Positions 6,831 to 13,597 of a DNA stretch of 14,017 nt are shown piece by piece (the stretch's first letter is position 1; each line of letters starts with the position of its first letter). Position numbers and translations under genes: made by a program. The notes beneath the pieces are model-generated. The model was not told the origin of the DNA and did not search any database. It was given only the letters and a program-made list of their open reading frames with translations. The DNA lies in NCBI GenBank assembly GCA_937884975.1, contig CAKZZS010000008.1, forward strand, positions 1-14,017, written 5' to 3'. This DNA comes from an uncultured Clostridia bacterium. Lineage in GTDB: Bacteria > Bacillota > Clostridia > Oscillospirales > Acutalibacteraceae.

Positions 6831-7211
6831 ATGAAACGCTTTATTTCGGCGGTTGTTATATTTCTGTTTTGCGCCATGTTTTCGGTGTATTGCTGCGAAA
6901 AAAACAAGAAAGTGCTGACAAATGCGCGTGAAAAAATCGAAGAAATTTCAGTTTATATCGAAAAAGAAGAAAAACAAAAGGCAAAGGATAGTTCCCTTAT
7001 TCTCCTTGAAGAATGGGAGAAAAACCGATTTTTTATTGAAACGACAATTGAAAGAAGCTTTGTAAAGGAAATTGAAAGCGCATTCATTACGCTTCCGCGG
7101 CTTATTGAAAAGGGCGATAAGGACGAGGCTCTTGAGCGCTGTCTTACCACGCTTGGCGAAATTGATTATATAATCGACAAGGAAAAACTCAACTTCGAAA
7201 ACGTGTTTTAA
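6831..7211 (+). CDS. DUF4363 family small membrane/secreted protein
   Basis: A 126-residue protein with an N-terminal hydrophobic anchor or signal (about residues 4-20, FISAVVIFLFCAMFSVYCC) followed by a charged, mostly helical domain rich in Glu and Lys. It contains LLEEWEKNRFFIETTIE (~58-74) and a late LGEIDYIIDKEKLNFENVF end, matching DUF4363 proteins, which in clostridia are repeatedly found directly after a DUF421 gene. The function is unknown. The start immediately follows the DUF421 stop with no spacer and has AGGAG nine bases upstream, so the two are certainly co-translated. Two cysteines at the end of the anchor (residues 21-22) do not make a good lipobox. It probably partners the DUF421 protein at the membrane, an inference from gene pairing. 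Confidence 0.75.
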   Translation: MKRFISAVVIFLFCAMFSVYCCEKNKKVLTNAREKIEEISVYIEKEEKQKAKDSSLILLEEWEKNRFFIETTIERSFVKEIESAFITLPRLIEKGDKDEALERCLTTLGEIDYIIDKEKLNFENVF

Positions 7212-7231
7212 AATAAAAATGTATTTAAGTC

Positions 7232-7260
7232 TTGAAAAGTGAGTTAAAATAGTATAGAAT
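7232..7260 (+). promoter_or_regulatory. Sigma-A promoter for the prolyl isomerase gene
   Basis: TTGAAA (7232-7237) and TAGAAT (7255-7260) are 17 bases apart, about 60 bases before the start codon. A small hairpin, GTCGG-CTCAA-CCGAC (7276-7290), lies in the predicted leader. It has no T-tract, so it is not a terminator; it may stabilise the message or be incidental. Confidence 0.55.
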
Positions 7261-7317
7261 AGTTCTGTTAATTTAGTCGGCTCAACCGACAATAAAGAGA
7301 AAAGGATGTATCTTCGT

Positions 7318-9015
7318 ATGGATAAAAAGAACAGTGAAAAAACTGCTGCTGAACTTTACCGTGAAGAACGTAAAAAGAGGCTTGAAAAGGCTGCAAAGAA
7401 AAATTCAAAGAACACCCCCGAGCTTGCTCAGTTCAAAAGAGGACTCAGTAAGTTTGTTGCAATTGTTCTTGTTGCGGCAATAGTACTCGGTTGTCTTTAC
7501 GGCGTTCTGAGCTTCTTCGGCGTTCCGCAGAAGGCTCTTACCGTTTCAACGGTTGACGGCGGCAGCATGAAGAGCGCAAAGAACTCTGTTGCAAAGTTTA
7601 ACTACTATTATGTTTATACATATCAGCAGATGGCAAACACCGCTTATCAGTATGACCAGCAGTACGGCGAGGGCATGGGTAAGATGTATACAGGCTTTGA
7701 TTACACTCTTGCTCCCGATGTTCAGGAGTACACCACCTCAACCCTTGAGGGCTTTGAGGACGGTCAGACGGCTTACTGGTCGGACTATCTTCGCATAACG
7801 GTTCTCAAGAACCTTAAGGAGACAGCCGCTTCCTATATGGAAGCCGTAAACGCCGGCTATAAGCTTACCGAGGAACAGCAAAAGGATATTGACGACACAA
7901 TAGCCCAGTTCCGTGACGCGGCAAAGGAAAGCGATTTTTCACTTAACCGTTTCCTCATTTACCGTTTCGGCAAGGGCGTTGACGAAAAGCTCCTTCGTGA
8001 AATACTTGAAGAAAATCAGGTTGCGCAGTCCTACCTTACCGATAAGTACAATGAAATCAAGGATGCCCAGACTGACGATGCGGTTGAAAAGGAATTTAAG
8101 GAAAATATCAAGGACTACGGTCTTGTTTCCTTAAGATATTTTGTTGTTTCTTCCGACGCAGAGATAACGGACGAAATGACCGATGACGAGAAGCAGGCTG
8201 CGCAGGACGCTGCTAACGAAAAAGCAAAGAAAACTGCCGACGCCGCATTAAAGACGATTACCGACGAGGAAAGCTTCCTTGCCGCTGCAAAGGCAGCCGC
8301 TGACAAGGCAACCTCCTTTAGTGAGGAATCGACTCTTCTTGAAGGCACAACCTATTCCTCTCTTCAGTCCACCTTCGGCACAAACACTGCCGACTGGGCA
8401 TTTGACGGCGCAAGAAAGGTCGGCGAGAGCGCAGTAATCGAAGGAAATGATAAGTACATCGTTGCGTTTATGGTTAAGCTTCCCTATAAGGATGAAACCG
8501 TTCCCGTAAACGTAAGACATATTCTCTTCCAGTTCGCAACCGACAGCAACGGCACCGTTACTATGACTGACGACGAAAAAGCGGAACTTAAAAAGCAGGC
8601 TGAAGACGTCCTTGCACAGTTCAACGAAAATCCCAGTGAGGACGCGTTTATTGAGCTTGCCGCACAGTATTCCGAGGACGAAGGCTCAAAGAATAACGGC
8701 GGACTTATTGAAAACATCACTCCCACCTCAAACTATGTTACCAATTTCAGAGACTGGGCAGTTGATAAGAGCAGAAAAGTCGGCGACGCGGAAATAGTTG
8801 AGACCGAATACGGTTATCACATTATGTATTTCTCCGGCAAGTCCGATAAGGCAGTTTGGTACGAAACCGTACAGACAGCGCTTGCCGACACCCAGTTTGA
8901 AAATGAATACAACGATATGCTTGCAAAGCACCCGACAAAGGAAAACGCTAAAATTATTGACTGGGGCATGAAGATTATCAATAAGCACATAAACGATTAT
9001 TGGATATCACACTGA
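7318..9015 (+). CDS. Membrane-anchored parvulin-type peptidyl-prolyl isomerase (PrsA/SurA-like foldase)
   Basis: A 565-residue extracytoplasmic foldase that would speed proline isomerisation in exported proteins. A lysine-rich cytoplasmic N-terminus (1-45) leads to one membrane span (~46-68); the rest faces outside. There is no lipobox, so it differs from lipoprotein PrsA. Residues ~70-390 form a long helical, chaperone-like region with Ala/Lys/Asp/Glu-rich stretches. The parvulin (PpiC) domain spans about 397-504: VRHILF (399-404) at its start, SEDEGSKNNGGLI in the middle and VETEYGYHIMYF at the end. The opening RHIL and closing GYHI histidines are the conserved active-site positions. ATG 7318 was chosen because the in-frame ATG at 7306 abuts the AAAGG ribosome binding site. 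The gene is monocistronic, between its own promoter and a strong terminator. Target proteins are unknown. Confidence 0.9.
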   Translation: MDKKNSEKTAAELYREERKKRLEKAAKKNSKNTPELAQFKRGLSKFVAIVLVAAIVLGCLYGVLSFFGVPQKALTVSTVDGGSMKSAKNSVAKFNYYYVYTYQQMANTAYQYDQQYGEGMGKMYTGFDYTLAPDVQEYTTSTLEGFEDGQTAYWSDYLRITVLKNLKETAASYMEAVNAGYKLTEEQQKDIDDTIAQFRDAAKESDFSLNRFLIYRFGKGVDEKLLREILEENQVAQSYLTDKYNEIKDAQTDDAVEKEFKENIKDYGLVSLRYFVVSSDAEITDEMTDDEKQAAQDAANEKAKKTADAALKTITDEESFLAAAKAAADKATSFSEESTLLEGTTYSSLQSTFGTNTADWAFDGARKVGESAVIEGNDKYIVAFMVKLPYKDETVPVNVRHILFQFATDSNGTVTMTDDEKAELKKQAEDVLAQFNENPSEDAFIELAAQYSEDEGSKNNGGLIENITPTSNYVTNFRDWAVDKSRKVGDAEIVETEYGYHIMYFSGKSDKAVWYETVQTALADTQFENEYNDMLAKHPTKENAKIIDWGMKIINKHINDYWISH

Positions 9016-9031
9016 TTTTTAAGTAAAAATA

Positions 9032-9068
9032 AAATCCCAATGTATTAACGTACATTGGGATTTTTCTT
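9032..9068. terminator. Rho-independent terminator, probably bidirectional
   Basis: AAATCCCAATGTA (9032-9044) pairs with TACATTGGGATTT (9051-9063) around a six-base loop. A T-rich tail follows on the plus strand, ending the prolyl isomerase transcript. On the minus strand, where the tRNA transcript arrives, the stem is followed by TTTTATTTTT, so it can stop that as well. Confidence 0.9.
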
Positions 9069-9075
9069 TTTTTAA

Positions 9076-9149
9076 CGTGCCCGGCCGGATTCGAACCGGC
9101 GGCCTTCAGAGTCGGAGTCTGACGCTCTATCCAGCTGGGCTACGGGCAC
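9076..9149 (-). tRNA. tRNA-Arg (anticodon CCG)
   Basis: The minus strand folds into a complete 74-base cloverleaf. The acceptor stem GTGCCCG pairs with CGGGCAC. The anticodon stem TCAGA/TCTGA encloses the loop CTCCGAC, giving anticodon CCG, which reads CGG arginine codons. The T-arm is GCCGG-TTCGAAT-CCGGC. The D-stem GCCC/GAGC has one C-A mismatch in its third pair. The discriminator base is G and CCA is not encoded. It lies 39 bases after the ychF stop in the same direction and is followed by the terminator at 9032-9068. No integrase or repeat is attached, so it is not acting as an insertion site here. Confidence 0.95.
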
Positions 9150-9157
9150 ATATATGA

Positions 9158-9187
9158 GAGGTGAGCGATTATGCTCACCTCATTTTT
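9158..9187 (+). terminator. Hairpin between ychF and tRNA-Arg
   Basis: GAGGTGAGC (9158-9166) and GCTCACCTC (9173-9181) form a perfect 9-bp stem with a six-base loop. The T-run (ATTTTTATT) follows it on the plus strand, so as a terminator it points against ychF and the tRNA and would block rightward read-through into ychF. In the leftward transcript the same stem would sit between the ychF stop and the tRNA, where it could protect the message end or guide tRNA processing. Confidence 0.55.
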
Positions 9188-9188
9188 A

Positions 9189-10283
9189 TTAAACATTAAA
9201 CCTGAACAGGACTATATCGCCGTCCTGCATAACATATTCCTTACCCTCGGAACGGATTTTTCCGTTTTCCTTTGCAGCCTGCATTGTGCCGTACTGCATA
9301 AGCTCGTCAAAGCCGATAACCTCCGCGCGGATAAAGCCGCGTTCAAAGTCGGAGTGAATTTTACCTGCCGCCTGAGGAGCTTTGGTACCCTTTTTAATTG
9401 TCCATGCCCTGACCTCGGGCTGACCTGCGGTGAGGAACGAAATGAGACCGAGAAGATTATACGAACGCTGAATAAGTAAATCCAGTCCGCCCTGCTCTAT
9501 TCCCATATCGTCAAGGAACATCTTTTTATCCTCTTTTGAAAGGGAGGAAATCTGGGCTTCAAACTCCGCACATATAGGAAGAACCTCGGCTCCTTCCTTT
9601 TCGGCAATTTCACAAACCGCCTTGTATCTTTCGTTATTTTCTACGCCTGCAGCGAAATCATCCTCGCTCATATTACACGCGTAGATGACGGGCTTTGCGG
9701 AAAGCAACGCAACGGTATCAAGAACCGCCTTTTCATCATCGTCCATTTCAACCGCCCTTGCATTTATTCCGTTGTCAAGAGCCTCACGGACGCGCTTGAG
9801 GAATTCAACCTGCGGCGCAAGGGATTTGTCGCCCTTCATTGCCTTCGTATCCTTATCAATTCTTCTGTCAAGAATTTCAGCGTCGGATAAAATCAGCTCA
9901 AGGTTAATCGTTTCAATATCCCTTTTCGGGTCAACAGTGCCGTCAACGTGCATTATATCGTCATTGTCAAAGCACCTGACAACGTGAATAATTGCGTCTA
10001 CCTCACGGATATGGGAAAGGAATTTATTACCAAGTCCCTCGCCCTTTGAAGCGCCCTTTACAAGACCTGCAATATCGACAAATTCAATTGTCGCAGGGGT
10101 GAATTTTACGGGATTATACATCTCGGCTAATTTGTCAAGTCTGTAATCGGGAACTGCAACAACGCCGACATTCGGCTCAATTGTGCAGAAAGCGTAATTC
10201 GCCGCCTGGGCGCCTGCGTTTGTAATTGCGTTAAAAAGCGTGCTCTTGCCGACATTCGGCAAGCCTACAATACCTAATTTCAT
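9189..10283 (-). CDS. ychF: Redox-regulated ATPase YchF (OLA1 family)
   Basis: A 364-residue universally conserved P-loop protein of the Obg-related group that hydrolyses ATP and associates with ribosomes; it is implicated in stress and translation control. Its motifs are complete: G1 GLPNVGKST (7-15), the switch region with FCTIEPNVG (32-40), G3 DIAGLVKGAS (70-79) and the atypical G4 NMSE (204-207), which explains the preference for ATP over GTP. A helical domain lies roughly between 130 and 200, and the C-terminal TGS domain covers about 280-364 (TAGQPEVRAWTI, then DFERGFIRAEVIGFDEL). Length is standard. It is 26 bases after the DUF2804 gene and may be co-transcribed with it. The ribosome binding site (AAAGGA) is a little distant, about 11 bases from the ATG. 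Confidence 0.98.
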   Translation of the reverse strand: MKLGIVGLPNVGKSTLFNAITNAGAQAANYAFCTIEPNVGVVAVPDYRLDKLAEMYNPVKFTPATIEFVDIAGLVKGASKGEGLGNKFLSHIREVDAIIHVVRCFDNDDIMHVDGTVDPKRDIETINLELILSDAEILDRRIDKDTKAMKGDKSLAPQVEFLKRVREALDNGINARAVEMDDDEKAVLDTVALLSAKPVIYACNMSEDDFAAGVENNERYKAVCEIAEKEGAEVLPICAEFEAQISSLSKEDKKMFLDDMGIEQGGLDLLIQRSYNLLGLISFLTAGQPEVRAWTIKKGTKAPQAAGKIHSDFERGFIRAEVIGFDELMQYGTMQAAKENGKIRSEGKEYVMQDGDIVLFRFNV

Positions 10284-10309
10284 TTAAAAATCTGTCCTTT
10301 GATTATTTA

Positions 10310-11383
10310 TTACCAGCGGTTTTCAACATATTCGCAGAATGCGTACATATCCTTAATTTCAAGCACCGTGCCGTCGTCAAGTGTTACCGTGCCGTTCCAT
10401 TTGCCGTGAACCTGGTGGGAGTGCATACGCATAGCGTAAACGTTAAGGTCGGAATGATGGTCAAAGAACGGAGTCATAGTAAGGTTAAACCTGCCGTCCT
10501 CGGAAACAAAAACCCAGTCCTCCATAAACTTATCGGGCTTCGGGAAGGTTTCAACATCGACCGCGCCGAACTTGTGCGCCTTTCCGTCATAGAAAATGCA
10601 GGTTTCCGTGGCGTTCTTTTCGTTACCTATTCCCCAGGTGATTTCAAAGCCGAAAATGTGCTTTTCGCCCTTTTCGTCAACAAGGTAGGTTGAGCCGTTG
10701 CCCCAGTACCACACAAGGCTGTAGGGAGTGCATACCCTGCCCCAGTCAAGAATACAGAACGTGTCTTCCTTTGAAAACTCGTATACTGTGTCGCCCTTTC
10801 TGAACGTTCCCTCGCAGGGCATTGAATTCTGCTTTGTGGTCATAAAATACCTGTCGGGGAAGCCGTCAAACGGGAGAACGGTTGTGATATTTTCAAGTCC
10901 TTCCATAATATCCATTTCAAAATGGCACTCAACGTCCTTCATTTTGAAATAGAGGGTGCGGCTCGTTTCTCTTGTATCAAACTCAACTTCAGCCTCGCCT
11001 ATTTTAAATTTTACGTTATTGGGGACGTCGCCCTTCGCAGGAAGAACATATTTATCCTTTCCGCCGACAAACGGCGCCATCTGCGAAGCGACGGTTTTTC
11101 CTTCAATAAGGTCAACAAGAACAGCCGAAGCGTAGCCGCCGAGTGAAATATTTGCAAAGCTTATCTGCACCATCATCTTACCGTTTGAAAGCTGATAGAA
11201 ATCCCATTCCTTACGGCGCATTTGCTTAAGGACCTTTTTGCGGTCGTAGTCAAAGACGTTTCTCCTTGCCCAACCCTTTGGGATAAGAGTGCCGTCAGCC
11301 GCAAGCAATTTCACGGGCGCAGTGTATTCCCTCTGCTCACTTTTAAAGTCCCAGTCCTTAAAACCGAGATATGTTTTTTCCAT
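10310..11383 (-). CDS. DUF2804 domain-containing protein
   Basis: A 357-residue predicted cytoplasmic protein, mostly beta-rich and high in aromatic residues, with no signal peptide or membrane segment. It resembles DUF2804 proteins along its whole length, with blocks such as GWARRNVFDYDR (~37-48), ISFANISLGGYAS (~73-85), WYWGNGSTYLVDEKG, HIFGFEITWGIG and the C-terminal HHSDLNVYAMRMHSHQVHGKWNG. The family has no established activity that I can name with confidence; the many Trp, His and Asp residues could suit a ligand-binding beta structure. ATG 11383 was chosen because GGGGG lies seven bases upstream; a longer frame from 11446 would add a poorly matching, hydrophobic 21-residue stretch running through the promoter region. 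It diverges from the GH2 beta-galactosidase and precedes ychF. Confidence 0.75.
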   Translation of the reverse strand: MEKTYLGFKDWDFKSEQREYTAPVKLLAADGTLIPKGWARRNVFDYDRKKVLKQMRRKEWDFYQLSNGKMMVQISFANISLGGYASAVLVDLIEGKTVASQMAPFVGGKDKYVLPAKGDVPNNVKFKIGEAEVEFDTRETSRTLYFKMKDVECHFEMDIMEGLENITTVLPFDGFPDRYFMTTKQNSMPCEGTFRKGDTVYEFSKEDTFCILDWGRVCTPYSLVWYWGNGSTYLVDEKGEKHIFGFEITWGIGNEKNATETCIFYDGKAHKFGAVDVETFPKPDKFMEDWVFVSEDGRFNLTMTPFFDHHSDLNVYAMRMHSHQVHGKWNGTVTLDDGTVLEIKDMYAFCEYVENRW

Positions 11384-11425
11384 AATTATCCCCCTTTTCA
11401 AATAATTCACAAAAAATACAATAAT

Positions 11426-11458
11426 ATAATAGCATATTTTTCTCAAATATGGTATAGT
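11426..11458. promoter_or_regulatory. Divergent promoters for DUF2804 gene and lacZ
   Basis: This AT-rich 111-base gap holds two extended -10 elements facing outward: TGGTATAGT on the plus strand (11450-11458), about 37 bases before the lacZ ATG, and TGCTATTAT on the minus strand (11434-11426), about 43 bases before the DUF2804 ATG. Neither has a convincing -35. On the minus strand TTGAGA-17-TATTGT (11446-11418) is an alternative. The close spacing suggests the genes share control. Confidence 0.4.
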
Positions 11459-11494
11459 TAAAATATAATATTTTTAAAAAACGGAGGATTTGTG

Positions 11495-13459
11495 ATGCTC
11501 TACGAAATGAATAAAAAAAATCACTATGATTTTAAAAACTACGAAATCAATAAAATGAGCCCTCGCGCATACTTCATCCCCTATTCCGAAAGGGCGGCGC
11601 TTACAAAGACTACTCCCCTTACGGAAAGGTTTAACAGTGACCTTGTACGCGTACTTTCGGGCGAATGGGATTTCAGGTATTTTGAAAAAACCGCGTTCCT
11701 TCCCAAAAAGCTTGACACGGACCAGATAGTTTTTGATAAGGTTACCGTCCCCTTTGACTGGCAGAGAAAGGGTTACGGCGAGCCTGCGTATATCAACGTT
11801 CCGTATGAATTTGACTGCTGTCCGCCCGACCTGCCCGATGAAATGCCCGTCGGCGTTTACAGAAAAACAGTTGAAATCACAAATCTTAATAAAAACTATA
11901 TTCTCTGCTTTCTGGGCGTGGCAGGCGCATTAAACCTTTATGTAAACGGCCGGTTTGTCGGTTACTCCGAGGGCGCTCACAATTCGGCTGAATTTGACCT
12001 TAACAAATACCTTGTCGAAGGTGAAAACGAAATTGTCGCCGTCATTTTCAAATGGAGCCACGGCACATACCTTGAATGCCAGGATATGTTCAGGGAAAAC
12101 GGCATTTTCCGCGACGTTCTCCTTTTCGAATATCCGACTACATACATTCACGACTATGAAATCAAGACGAAAAAGGTCGGCGCAAAGTATAACCTTAAGT
12201 TATCAGTTGAAAATATCGGAAACCCCGTAGGATACGATATTGAGGTTCAGCTCAAAAAGGGAAACAGGATAATTGCAAAGGATTCACAAAGCGCGGACAG
12301 AAACAATGTATTCACCTTTAAAAACCTTGAGATTGAGGAGTGGAGCGCTGAAATACCGAATATTTACGAGCTGTTTATCACCCTTAAAAAGGGCAGGCAG
12401 ACAGTCCTTGTTTTCCGCAATTACACGGGCTTTAAAAACGTTGAAATTGTCGGAGAAGTATTCCGCTTTAACTCGAAGCCCATTAAATTTAAGGGCGTAA
12501 ATCACCACGACAGCACGCCGAAGGAGGGCTATGTTCTTTCTCCCGACGAAATCAAAAAAGACCTTACTCTTATGAAAGAGCTTAACGTCAACGCTATCAG
12601 AACCTCTCACTATCCGCCCGACCCGATTTTACTTACTCTTGCGGACCTGATGGGCTTTTACATTGTTGACGAGGCGGATATTGAAACTCACGGACTTATC
12701 AGAATCCGTAATATTTACTCCGATTTCAGTATGCTCAGCCACAATAAAAAATGGGCTCCGAGATACCTCGACAGGGTTAAGAGAATGTACTACCGAGACA
12801 GAAACCACCCGTCGATTACAATGTGGTCATTAGGTAACGAAGCAGGCGGATACGCAAATCAGGACGTATGCAACGCTTTTCTCAAACAGGTCTGCCCCGA
12901 AATTCCCGTCCACTATGAGAGCGTTGTTCACACGCGCCGCTTCTCCTATGACGTGACAAGTGAAATGTATACAAGCATTGAAGATATGCTTAAGGTACGC
13001 GACCACAAGAGAGGCAGCAAATATTACGGAAAGCCCTTCTTCCTTTGCGAGTACGCTCACGCAATGGGTATGGGTCCCGGCGCGCTTGAGAATTACTGGC
13101 AGGCTATCTATTCAAGCGATATGCTTATGGGCGGCTGTATCTGGGAGTGGTGCGACCACGCGGTCTATCACGACGGAAACGATAAATACCGCTACAAATA
13201 CACCTACGGCGGCGACCACGGCGAAAGAAAGCACGACGGCAATTTCTGCGTTGACGGTCTTATGTTCCCCGACAGAACACCGCATACGGGTGCAAAGCAG
13301 ATGAAGGTTGTCTACAGACCCGTAAGAGCCGAAAAGAAGACGGCGAATACATTTATTTTTAAGAATACCGATTATTTCAGGAATGCTTCTTACATCACCG
13401 TAAAATGGGATTTGCTCAAAAACGGCAAAAAAGAAAAAGGCGGCGAATTAGACGCGGCA
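11495..13459 (+). CDS. lacZ: Beta-galactosidase, glycoside hydrolase family 2 (3' end lost at chimeric join)
   Basis: This is a LacZ-type enzyme that cleaves terminal beta-galactosides such as lactose; with no signal peptide it acts in the cytoplasm. The sugar-binding domain (~50-220) includes DWQRKGYGEPAYINVPYEFD and SHGTYLECQDMFRENGIFRDV. An Ig-like domain (~225-320) follows, then the TIM barrel (~325-630) with GVNHHDSTPKEGY and IRTSHYPPDP. The acid/base Glu449 is in WSLGNEAG and the nucleophile Glu519 in LCEYAHAMG. The next Ig-like domain starts at about 635 and the match ends near residue 655. The roughly 350-residue C-terminal part of long LacZ proteins, with the Bgal_small_N domain, is missing. 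The frame itself stays open to the window edge, but bases after about 13460 are foreign. The start has GGAGG seven bases upstream; a GTG three bases earlier is too close. As shown it would not be a complete enzyme. Confidence 0.93.
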
Positions 13460-13495
13460 GATCAGGCGAAATTTGCCAAAATGCTTGCCGGTCAG
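13455..13495. other. Chimeric junction: clostridial lacZ to GC-rich foreign DNA
   Basis: To the left is AT-leaning clostridial coding sequence of the GH2 beta-galactosidase. To the right, GC rises abruptly with G/C at most third codon positions, and the plus-strand frame stops resembling GH2. About 30 bases (13461-13492) match neither side clearly. The most economical reading is a misassembly or sequencing chimera; a real rearrangement is less likely because a second join follows about 100 bases later. Confidence 0.75.
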
Positions 13496-13597
13496 GAACA
13501 CCTTGCCGGACTCGAACCCCTTTCCCACGACCTCCAGGGCGGGCACGATCTCGTCGTTCACCATCGAGATAGGGTCTGTCCCCTTCGCGATGGCCGC
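13493..13597 (-). pseudogene. Fragment of a corrinoid-protein (MetH/MtbC-type) B12-binding cap domain
   Basis: On the minus strand 35 codons read ...IAKGTDPISMVNDEIVPAL and then EVVGKGFESGKVFL. This matches the helical cap module before the B12-binding domain in cobalamin-dependent methionine synthase and in methyltransferase corrinoid proteins, where the pattern 'G-x-D-P-x-x-[IM]-[IV]-N-x-x-[IL]-[IV]-PA-L-x-x-V-G-x-x-F-E-x-G-x-x-FL' is followed by PQLL. Here PQLL is replaced by unrelated residues at 13492, and upstream residues dissolve into the antisense of a cytochrome gene. It is therefore an internal scrap with no start, no cobalt-binding DxHxxG motif and no stop of its own. It is evidence for the chimeric nature of this end rather than a working gene. 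The family match is by pattern recognition over a short stretch. Confidence 0.6.

Noticed and set aside
9076..9149. tRNA-Arg as an insertion site for a mobile element
   Set aside because: There is no integrase gene and no duplicated tRNA 3' end nearby, and both neighbours are ordinary chromosomal genes.
13506..13520. A tRNA T-arm-like stretch (GGGGTTCGAGTCCGG on the minus strand)
   Set aside because: No acceptor, D or anticodon arms surround it; it is fully explained as the codons for GKGFESGK in the corrinoid fragment.
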